Source of the DNA: DAIOHQ01 sp036744635
Lineage (GTDB): Bacteria > Planctomycetota > Phycisphaerae > Tepidisphaerales > Tepidisphaeraceae
NCBI GenBank assembly: GCA_036744635.1
Contig: DAIOHQ010000182.1
Location: 1-10,239, forward strand
DNA length: 10,239 nucleotides
Direction of reading: 5' to 3'
Part shown: positions 1 through 4,681 of the stretch, one piece after another
How positions within the stretch are numbered: the first letter of the stretch is position 1
How the letters are laid out: each line of letters starts with the position of its first letter
Position numbers and translations under genes: made by a program
Notes under the pieces: generated by a model
Told to the model about the DNA's origin: nothing
The model's database searches: none
The model's input: only the letters and a program-made list of their open reading frames with translations

Positions 1-79
1 CGCCACCCCCAGCCGCTGCCCGGAGTGCGGCACGGAAGTTCCCGCCCCGGCCCCGCCAGCTCCCCCGCCGGTGGCGTGA
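1..79 (+). CDS. C-terminal end of a zinc-ribbon membrane protein paralogue (5' part outside window)
   Basis: The frame beginning at base 2 reads ATPSRCPECGTEVPAPAPPA and continues a few residues to TGA at 77-79. This is the second half of the Cys4 zinc ribbon (RCPECG) plus the Pro/Ala-rich tail found in the complete paralogues at 164, 1088, 2012, 7523, 8116 and 8908. The first Cys pair and both membrane helices lie upstream of the window. The tail is closest in style to the 2012-2668 protein (CGTEVPAPAPP). It is the first visible member of a same-strand array, followed after 84 bases by the next paralogue. Identification is firm from the motif; function is unknown. Confidence 0.85.
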   Translation, partial: ATPSRCPECGTEVPAPAPPAPPPVA

Positions 80-90
80 TCGGGAAGAAG

Positions 91-120
91 GTTCACCGCC
101 GAGACGCGGAGAACGCTGAG
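91..120. repeat. Interspersed GA-rich repeat phrase
   Basis: The stretch reads GTTCACCGCCGAGACG and then CGGAGAACGCTGAG. Its first 16 bases recur exactly at 4377-4392. Phrases of this kind (ACCGCxGAGACGCxGAGAACGC) are recognisable as short dispersed repeats in many environmental and PVC bacterial genomes; their function is not known. It sits between the stop of the partial paralogue and the promoter of the next. Confidence 0.5.
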
Positions 121-146
121 AAGCCGCGCGGGCGCGGCGGCATTTG

Positions 147-163
147 TGCTACACTTTGCGGTG
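147..163 (+). promoter_or_regulatory. Extended -10 promoter (TGCTACACT), leaderless
   Basis: TACACT lies at 150-155, preceded by TG at 147-148 (extended -10 form TGnTACACT), and is followed by exactly 8 bases before ATG at 164. Transcription starting 6-8 bases after the -10 box would begin at or next to the A of ATG. The same 8-base distance occurs at the other paralogues. No -35 box and no Shine-Dalgarno sequence are evident. Confidence 0.65.
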
Positions 164-802
164 ATGCGGCGCAAGCTCTTCAACATTCTCACGGCGGCTT
201 CGCTGCTGCTGCTTCTCATCGTGATAGTTGTGGGCGTGCTCAGCTTCTGGAGACGGGACAGTTTCAGCTATGTCACAATCAAGGAGCCGAGCCGGGCAGT
301 GCACACCGGGCGGCAGGTCAACATCCTGTTCGGCCGCGGCGGCATTTTGGTTGGCCTTCGTAGTTGTACAGCCGCTGCGCCACGACAGTTGCGGATTCTA
401 CCGAAGTTTTTCGGGTTGCCCGGATTCCGCCATGACTATTGGGCGGACGGAGGTGAAGTCTACTACCCCATCGACCGAAGCAATCCGCTCGGACCAACCG
501 CCGAGCGGCTTGGATTCGGAGCTTCGCGCTGGACGGGGAGCGCCGGCGACGGCATTACGGACTATGGCGAGAGGGGAAGCAATATGGCGCAAGAACTTAG
601 GGCTTATGTGAAGTTCCCTGCGTGCGTCCCGGCCCTGCTCCTCGCCATCCTCCCGGCCCTCTGGCTGCGGCGGCGGATGATCCTGCGAAAGCGCCAGCGC
701 CTCGGCCTGTGCCGCCACTGCGGCTACGACCTGCGCGCCACCCCCACCCGCTGCCCGGAATGCGGCACCATCGCCGCCTCTCCCGTCGCCCCAGCGGCGT
801 AG
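164..802 (+). CDS. Two-helix membrane protein with C-terminal Cys4 zinc ribbon (paralogue 1)
   Basis: This 212-residue protein belongs to a planctomycete paralogue family of unknown function. The start ATG at 164 gives MRRKLFNIL, matching its paralogues; an in-frame GTG at 146 would overlap the -10 box and is rejected. A basic N-terminus is followed by membrane helix 1 (about residues 5-25), an outer segment (about 27-147) with the family words LSFWRRDSF and GRGGI, helix 2 (about 148-168), an RRRMILRKR stretch and a zinc ribbon with Cys183, 186, 197 and 200. By the positive-inside rule the two ends are cytoplasmic and the middle faces the periplasm. It has seven more residues before the ribbon than the other members. 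Its last ten residues nearly equal those of the 1088-1705 protein, so these two are probably recent duplicates at that end. Ligand and partner are unknown. Confidence 0.88.
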   Translation: MRRKLFNILTAASLLLLLIVIVVGVLSFWRRDSFSYVTIKEPSRAVHTGRQVNILFGRGGILVGLRSCTAAAPRQLRILPKFFGLPGFRHDYWADGGEVYYPIDRSNPLGPTAERLGFGASRWTGSAGDGITDYGERGSNMAQELRAYVKFPACVPALLLAILPALWLRRRMILRKRQRLGLCRHCGYDLRATPTRCPECGTIAASPVAPAA

Positions 803-824
803 GACTTTTCGATACGCCAGCGCA

Positions 825-968
825 GGAAAACGCCAGCCCCCCCTGGGCGGGGCGGAAAGCCGGACAGTCCTTTGCTACTTCTGCCGCGGCACGCGGCTTA
901 TCTCCATGCAGAGCCTACAGGGGGGCGGCTTTCCGCACCGGGGCCCCAGGGGGGGCTGGCGTTTTTCC
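825..968 (+). repeat. Long stem-loop element, copy A (possible structured RNA and terminator)
   Basis: Bases 831-847 pair perfectly with 945-961 (17 bp), extended outward by AAAA and GG at 825-830 pairing with TTTTTCC at 962-968. An inner stem, 853-862 with 926-935, is a perfect 10 bp. The core between them includes AGTCCTTTG, a small hairpin GCCGCG-GCA-CGCGGC, and CATGCAGAGC followed by ACAGGGGGGCGGC. The 3' arm carries an unmatched GGGGCCCC (940-947, partly in the stem). Copies B (1728-1850) and C (5797-5926, opposite strand) share this core and plan with different stem sequences. The T5 run directly after CTGGCG could also make it a terminator for the 164-802 gene. No open frame with gene-like features lies inside it. 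Confidence 0.8.
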
Positions 969-986
969 GGAGCGGTTGAGGGAAGA

Positions 987-1087
987 CAAGCCGAAGGTTG
1001 GCGGACAAAGCCGCACCCGCAGGTGATCCGTCGACGCACCTCTGCAGCTTCCGCTGGAGTGGGGGAGTTGCGGTATACTGGCTGGCA
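987..1087 (+). repeat. Promoter-proximal block shared with 1911-2011
   Basis: This 101-base stretch, beginning CAAGCCGAAGGTTGGCGGAC and ending at the start codon of the next paralogue, aligns without gaps to the 101 bases before the gene at 2012. Shared words include GGCGGACAAAGCCGC, CTCTGCAGCTTCCGCTGG and GTGGGGGA. The unit that was duplicated therefore seems to include the upstream region, not just the coding sequence. A regulatory role is possible but not shown. Confidence 0.7.
1074..1087 (+). promoter_or_regulatory. TATACT -10 box, leaderless
   Basis: TATACT at 1074-1079 is followed by 8 bases and then the GTG start at 1088, the same geometry as in the other paralogues. No extended TG and no recognisable -35 box are present. 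Confidence 0.65.
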
Positions 1088-1705
1088 GTGCGGCGCAAGC
1101 TCTTCAACATTCTCGCGGCGGTTTCGCTGGGGCTGCTCAGCGGCATCGTCATAGTCGGCGTGCGCAGCTTCTGGTGGGGAAACGAGCTTCTATTTGCAAA
1201 TGAAAGTGAATCACCTGAGGCAGTCCGGCAGAGTTATGTGATCGATGTAAAGTGTAACCACGGCGGCATTTCCGTAATTTTCATGCGTTGGACCGCAAAC
1301 GTACCCGAACAGGTCTTTCCACTACCACGGTTCAGCCGAACGCCCGGAAGGATCGAGGTTCGCCCCGTGGCCAAGTCTGCCTTGACGTACCCGCGCCTGA
1401 CAGAGAATGTATTGGGCTGCCTCGGCGGGTGGACGGGTTTTGGTGTGGGACACTCAGCTCATGACATTGGGGATGCAGCGCACCGTATCGGTAGAAAGCA
1501 ATTCGCCGTGGTTATCTTGCCCGCCTGGTTTCCCGCCCTGCTCTTCGTCATCCTCCCGTCAATCTGGCTGCGGCGGCGGATGATCGCCCGCAAAAGCAAC
1601 CGCCTCGGCCTGTGCCGCAACTGCGGCTACGATCTTCGCGCCACGCCGCAGCGTTGCCCGGAGTGCGGCACCATCGCCGCCTCGCCCGTCACCCCGGCGG
1701 CGTAG
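1088..1705 (+). CDS. Two-helix membrane protein with C-terminal Cys4 zinc ribbon (paralogue 2)
   Basis: This 205-residue protein begins with GTG at 1088, chosen because it gives the family N-terminus MRRKLFNILAAVSL and lies 8 bases after TATACT. Longer in-frame starts upstream would run through the promoter. Helix 1 covers about residues 5-25 and ends in VGVRSFW. The outer segment (about 27-140) contains NHGGISV and RWTANVPEQ, recognisably like GRGGMCV and RWTATGPQE of the 2012-2668 protein, but is otherwise divergent. Helix 2 (about 141-161) is followed by WLRRRM and a zinc ribbon with Cys176, 179, 190 and 193. It follows the 164-802 gene on the same strand but is separated by copy A of the stem-loop element and has its own promoter, so it is probably a separate transcript. 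Function is unknown. Confidence 0.88.
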   Translation: MRRKLFNILAAVSLGLLSGIVIVGVRSFWWGNELLFANESESPEAVRQSYVIDVKCNHGGISVIFMRWTANVPEQVFPLPRFSRTPGRIEVRPVAKSALTYPRLTENVLGCLGGWTGFGVGHSAHDIGDAAHRIGRKQFAVVILPAWFPALLFVILPSIWLRRRMIARKSNRLGLCRNCGYDLRATPQRCPECGTIAASPVTPAA

Positions 1706-1727
1706 GAACCTCGCGCACGCCAGCGCA

Positions 1728-1850
1728 GGAAAACGCCAGGGCGACGCCGCGAGTCGGTAAGTCCTTTGATCCTGCCGCAGCCTGCGGCATATCTTCATGC
1801 AGAGCACACAGGGGGGCGGCTCGCGGCGTCGGGGCCCCTGGCGTTTTTCC
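1728..1850 (+). repeat. Long stem-loop element, copy B (possible structured RNA and terminator)
   Basis: The outer stem is CGCCAGGG (1734-1741) with CCCTGGCG (1836-1843), extended by AAAA/TTTTT and GG/CC to 1728 and 1850. The inner stem 1743-1756 pairs with 1817-1830 over 14 bp with one T.G pair (1754:1819), which is a G.U wobble only on the + strand. GGGGC at 1831-1835 is unpaired on the 3' arm, facing a single base. The core has AGTCCTTTGAT, the hairpin TGCCGCA-GCC-TGCGGCA and CATGCAGAGCACACAGGGGG. The inner hairpin differs from copy A by a compensating pair change (G-C to A-T). A T5 run follows the stem, so it may terminate the 1088-1705 gene. Confidence 0.8.
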
Positions 1851-1910
1851 GGAGCGGGGGACGAAGAGGACGAACCGAAGAACGGGCCAACCGGCGAATC
1901 GGCGAAGGAA

Positions 1911-2011
1911 CAAGCCGAAGCTTGGCGGACAAAGCCGCCCCCTCCGACGGGCCGTCGACGTCCCTCTGCAGCTTCCGCTGGGGTGGGGGAATTCTGTTAT
2001 GCTGTGCCCCC
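1911..2011 (+). repeat. Promoter-proximal block shared with 987-1087
   Basis: This is the second copy of the 101-base upstream block, starting CAAGCCGAAGCTTGGCGGAC and ending directly before ATG at 2012. It aligns to the first copy without a gap. Differences gather near the -10 box, where TATACT is replaced by TATGCT. Confidence 0.7.
1995..2011 (+). promoter_or_regulatory. Extended -10 promoter (TGTTATGCT), leaderless
   Basis: TATGCT at 1998-2003 is preceded by TG at 1995-1996 and followed by exactly 8 bases before ATG at 2012. This is the family geometry; there is no Shine-Dalgarno sequence. Confidence 0.62.
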
Positions 2012-2668
2012 ATGCGGCGCAAGCTCTTCAATATCTTGGCGGCGGTTTCTCTGGTGCTGTGTGTGGCCGTGGTGATTGTCGGGGCGCGCAGCTTCTGGGA
2101 TGGGGACGAATTCGCTTACAAGACGCTGGGTAAGCAGCACGGCGAAACGCGGCATGGCGATGCTTGGAGAATGACGTCGGGCCGCGGGGGAATGTGCGTA
2201 TTGTTCAACCGCTGGACCGCAACCGGCCCGCAGGAAAGGGAGAACTTGCTCATCCTCAGCGAACCCCTGGGATTCACCCACGAAAGCCAGCATGGCCATC
2301 GCCATGTTTCCTATCCGGGAATCGGTTGGGATATCGTGACGCTGGCATGGGAATGGAAGGGGTTCGCAGCGGCCTATTGGAACGAGAACTGCCAGAAGAC
2401 CGAAGCCCAAATCGGGAATGCCGCTGGGCTCCAGCTCATCCTCCCCGCCTGGTTCCTGTCGCTGCTCTTCGCCATCCTCCCGTCCCTCTGGCTGCGGCGG
2501 CGGATGAGATTGCGCAAGCGCCAGCGCCTCGGCTTCTGCCGCCACTGCGGCTACGACCTGCGCGCCACCCCCACCCGCTGCCCGGAATGCGGCACCGAAG
2601 TTCCCGCCCCGGCCCCGCCAGCGGCCGCGTCCCTCCCGGCCCCTGGGGCGCCGGCTGCGCTGCCGTAG
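2012..2668 (+). CDS. Two-helix membrane protein with C-terminal Cys4 zinc ribbon (paralogue 3)
   Basis: This 218-residue protein starts at ATG 2012 with MRRKLFNILAAVSL. Helix 1 covers about residues 5-25 (VVIVGARSFW). The outer segment carries GRGGMCVLFNRWTATGPQE, GFTHES and WEWKGFAAAYW. Helix 2 (LPAWFLSLLFAILPSLWL) spans about 141-161 and is followed by RRRMRLRKRQR and a zinc ribbon with Cys176, 179, 190 and 193. The C-terminal tail is longer than in the neighbouring genes and rich in Pro and Ala. It is the last member of the + strand array and converges with the prepilin-like gene. In this family the ends are near-identical and the middle is not, so the middle probably carries whatever specificity there is. 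No function is known. Confidence 0.88.
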   Translation: MRRKLFNILAAVSLVLCVAVVIVGARSFWDGDEFAYKTLGKQHGETRHGDAWRMTSGRGGMCVLFNRWTATGPQERENLLILSEPLGFTHESQHGHRHVSYPGIGWDIVTLAWEWKGFAAAYWNENCQKTEAQIGNAAGLQLILPAWFLSLLFAILPSLWLRRRMRLRKRQRLGFCRHCGYDLRATPTRCPECGTEVPAPAPPAAASLPAPGAPAALP

Positions 2669-2742
2669 GCGAACACTCTGGCGTCTGCTGGGTTGCGCTC
2701 CGGCGCTGGCGGCTTGTCTCCGGCGGCTTTTGCATTCCACCC

Positions 2743-2776
2743 GGCGGGGGGATGGGTTATCCCCATCGGGCCCGCC
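2743..2776. terminator. Possible bidirectional terminator hairpin between convergent genes
   Basis: GATGGG (2751-2756) pairs with CCCATC (2762-2767) around the loop TTATC, and an outer GGCGGG (2743-2748) can pair with CCCGCC (2771-2776) across a small internal loop. It lies in the 109-base gap between a + strand gene ending at 2668 and a - strand gene ending at 2778. There is no T run on either strand, so this would be an unconventional terminator. Confidence 0.4.
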
Positions 2777-2777
2777 C

Positions 2778-3515
2778 TTATTCCGCCATCTGCTCGACCA
2801 GCGTCCCCCATTGCACGTTGGTGGCCGGCAGGGTTTTGATCGCCACGAATCTTCCCGAGCCGTCACGGGTCATGCAGTTGATGCCGCTGCGGTGCAGGGG
2901 TGGGACATTGGTGCCGGTGGAGATCCGCTCCATCAGCAGCGGCCCGCGCCTGGGCAGGGAATCGGCGCTGAGATAGATCGACAGAAAGCCATTGTGCAGG
3001 GCGCGGTGCTGGTAGGTGCTGCGGCGCGGCCCGTTGCCGGCGCCGCCGGCATCCACCGACCACTCCGGCAGCGCGTAGCTGAAGACCGGTATCCAGATCG
3101 CGGTCTGCACATCCGGGAACGATCCGCTGGGGGGTGTCCCCGCCTCCAGGTAGGCGCGGATCACGCGCAGGGCGTCATCGCGGTTGGGATCATCGGGGCA
3201 GAACCAGACCTCGGGGGTGCGCAGGTATTTCTGCATCAACTTGCCGGTGTTGACGAACGGCCAGGGGGTGTAGGGAGGATTGTAGTCACTGTAATCGAAG
3301 TAGAATCCCAGGTCATTGCCGTTGATCCACTGGCGATGGTCGTTGGAATAGAGGTTGTAGGCCACCGAAAGCTGGTGCAGGTTGGACAGACAGGCGGTGC
3401 GCCTGGCCTGCTCGCGCGCCTTGTTCAGCGCAGGCAGCAGCAGGGCGATCAGCACCGCGATGATGCCGATCACCACCAGCAATTCCACCAGGGTGAATGC
3501 GAGTCGACGCCTCAT
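2778..3515 (-). CDS. Prepilin-like (type IV pseudopilin) protein with N-terminal methylation motif
   Basis: This 245-residue protein starts at 3515, chosen because GGAG lies 5 bases upstream and the start gives MRRRLAFTLVELLVVIGIIA. That is the type III signal of prepilins: a short basic leader, cleavage before Phe7, Glu at position 5 of the mature protein (Glu11) and a ~20-residue hydrophobic helix ending in LLPALNKAR. The sequence after the helix (ACLSNLHQLSVAYNLYSNDH) is typical of the many pseudopilin-like proteins of planctomycetes. Processing would be by a prepilin peptidase at the inner membrane. The residue before the cleavage site is Ala6, not the usual Gly. The C-terminus does not show the H-X9-DG motif common in planctomycete DUF1559 proteins, so the exact subfamily is uncertain. 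It stands alone, with no secretion or pilus assembly genes nearby. Confidence 0.85.
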   Translation of the reverse strand: MRRRLAFTLVELLVVIGIIAVLIALLLPALNKAREQARRTACLSNLHQLSVAYNLYSNDHRQWINGNDLGFYFDYSDYNPPYTPWPFVNTGKLMQKYLRTPEVWFCPDDPNRDDALRVIRAYLEAGTPPSGSFPDVQTAIWIPVFSYALPEWSVDAGGAGNGPRRSTYQHRALHNGFLSIYLSADSLPRRGPLLMERISTGTNVPPLHRSGINCMTRDGSGRFVAIKTLPATNVQWGTLVEQMAE

Positions 3516-3726
3516 GCCTGCTCCGATCGCGATGCTCCCGGCGATTGCAGCGCCGGCGCAGAAGTGCAACCAGCCCGCCCCAGCCAGTTGAGTCCCCGCC
3601 ACCCTATCCGCCCCCGCCCCCGGCGGCAAGCGCAAGCGGAGCGGATGGAGCGGCAGCGGCGGGCGGATGAATGCGTCCCGGCGGCGACGATAGACCGCGC
3701 AGCGATGCCGAAACGTGGCAGGTGGA

Positions 3727-3796
3727 ACGTGAGATGTGAGATGGGAAACATGAAGATGGTCACAGATCTTCATGTTTCCCATCTCACATCTCACGT
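3727..3796. repeat. 31-bp perfect inverted repeat with 8-base loop
   Basis: Bases 3727-3757 (ACGTGAGATGTGAGATGGG and onward) are exactly complementary to 3766-3796, with GGTCACAG between. The arm itself contains the near-repeats GTGAGAT and GAGATG, and further partial copies (TTTCCCATCTCATGTTTC) follow to about 3813. The base composition is less GC-rich than the surroundings. It lies ~210 bases upstream of the prepilin-like start. No T run follows, so it is not an ordinary terminator. Confidence 0.9.
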
Positions 3797-3917
3797 TTCC
3801 CATCTCATGTTTCATCCCCTCCCCGGCCGCCTGGCGCAGGCAATTCCCTGCAATCGCACCGCCGCTGCCGCGCGTTGGCGGCGGAAGCCTTGTCCTGGCC
3901 AACCCAACCCCGCAGGT

Positions 3918-4232
3918 GCCCAAGCGGAAGCCCGGCTTGCGCGGGTGGAAGGTGGATTTGCCCAGGCGAGCCTTTCCTCTGCGCAAGCGGAAGGCTCACT
4001 TCCCCAAGCGGACCATTCTTTTGCGCAAGCGGATCGCTCATTTGCGCAGGCGGAGCTTTCAGTTGCGCAGGCGGAGGATTCACTTGCGCAGGCGGGCATT
4101 TCATTTGCGCAGGCGGATGGTGTACTTGCGCAGGCGGGCCTTTCACTCGCGCAAGCGGAAGGTTCGCTTGCGCAAGCGGATCGCCGGCTTGGGCAAGTCC
4201 GATGTCCATCTGCGCAAATCTTTATCGGCGCA
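3918..4232. repeat. 21-bp tandem repeat array, about 15 units
   Basis: Units begin at 3918 and repeat every 21 bases, up to the one at 4212. The central ones (4023-4190) have the core GCGCARGCGGA followed by a variable stretch and a TT end; with the TT of the previous unit this gives TTGCGCARGCGG. Units 1-3 and 14-15 at the edges are more degenerate. When R is A, the junction CTTGCGCAAG is a 10-bp palindrome. In one + frame the units read as heptads of the type AQAEGSL, with E/D at position 4 and L/F/V at position 7, but that frame has no good start and continues through unrelated repeats. Two readings remain: a phased protein-binding array, since 21 bp is two DNA turns, or a remnant of a heptad-repeat gene. 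Confidence 0.92.
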
Positions 4233-4340
4233 GGCGAGAGGATGCGGCGCGTTATGCCCCTGGCTGGCGGAATTCGCCCCTATTATCGGCGGCCCCGAAA
4301 ATTCCGCCGCAGCTCGCGAAAACCAGCCGGATTGGCTCAC

Positions 4341-4358
4341 GCCCGCCGGCCGGCGGGC
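4341..4358. repeat. Perfect 18-bp palindrome
   Basis: GCCCGCCGGCCGGCGGGC reads the same on both strands and is followed by CGAAAAAAGG. The T run needed for termination on the - strand would precede rather than follow it, so it is not a standard terminator. Confidence 0.6.
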
Positions 4359-4376
4359 CGAAAAAAGGAGCAGGGT

Positions 4377-4566
4377 GTTCACCGCCGAGACGGTCCTGCG
4401 GACGGCAACAAGGAACCTGCCGACGGCAACAAGGAACCTGCCGACGGCAACAAGGAAGAGAGTGCAGAGAACGCAGGAAGAAATATCAGCCACAGATACG
4501 CACAGATGGACGCGGATGAAAGAGAGGAAGGCACGAAGGCGCGGAGGCACGAAGGCACGAAGGGAA
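4377..4566. repeat. Mosaic of interspersed repeat phrases with an internal 21-bp triplicate
   Basis: The 16-base phrase GTTCACCGCCGAGACG (also at 91-106) is followed by 2.7 copies of GACGGCAACAAGGAACCTGCC (4401-4457). Then come GAGAGTGCAGAGAACGCAGG, CCACAGATACGCACAGATGG with ACGCGGATG (about 4490-4518), and GGCACGAAGGCGCGGAGGCA with further GAAGGCAC units to about 4566. The CACAGATGGACGCGGATG and GCACGAAGGCAC types are recognisable as dispersed repeats in PVC and other environmental bacteria, often chained like this. The tandem block appears to interrupt the first phrase. No gene is proposed here. Confidence 0.75.
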
Positions 4567-4639
4567 GAGCAGGCCGGACGGCCTCGCATGATGCTTTGTG
4601 CCTCGGGCTTTCGGGCCTTGCACGTTTCCCCGGCATTGG

Positions 4640-4675
4640 CCTCCGGTACGCCGGAGGAATTGCCCTCCGCAGGAG
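4640..4675 (+). promoter_or_regulatory. 5' leader hairpin chain next to the Shine-Dalgarno sequence
   Basis: CCTCCGG (4640-4646) pairs perfectly with CCGGAGG (4651-4657) around TACG. GGAGG (4653-4657) could instead pair with CCTCC (4664-4668), and CTCC (4665-4668) could pair with GGAG (4672-4675), which is the ribosome binding site of the gene at 4682. The alternatives are mutually exclusive, so they could control translation. The last pairing is only 4 bp, so this is a hypothesis. Confidence 0.35.
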
Positions 4676-4681
4676 TCTCCC

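Larger units (their letters stand above)
3516..4681. other. 1.17-kb repeat-rich region without a convincing gene
   Basis: Several long frames are open here, but none has a Shine-Dalgarno-preceded start, a family motif or a clear end, and they run through repeats. The 21-bp period of the array is a multiple of three, so it keeps all six frames open regardless of coding. The region holds an inverted repeat (3727-3796), the 21-bp array (3918-4232), a palindrome (4341-4358), a repeat mosaic (4377-4566) and a hairpin before the next gene. Bases 3516-3726 and 4233-4340 show nothing I can name. Confidence 0.6.

Noticed and set aside
825..968. Transposon end or MITE with target duplication
   Set aside because: The bases flanking copies A and B match because the whole gap was duplicated; copy C shows no flanking direct repeat that I can see, and no transposase is nearby. 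A mobile origin is not excluded.
1997..2866. 289-codon - strand frame
   Set aside because: It is an antisense shadow of the zinc-ribbon gene at 2012-2668 in GC-rich DNA.
3805..4209. - strand open frame with Pro/Ala/Gln heptads
   Set aside because: All six frames of the array are open for the same arithmetic reason; it has no Shine-Dalgarno site.
3918..4232. CRISPR array
   Set aside because: The constant part is only ~12 bases and the variable part ~9, with gradual degeneration; this is a tandem minisatellite-like array, and no cas genes are present.
4341..4358. Terminator at the 18-bp palindrome
   Set aside because: There is no loop, and the A run downstream is on the wrong strand for termination of either neighbour.
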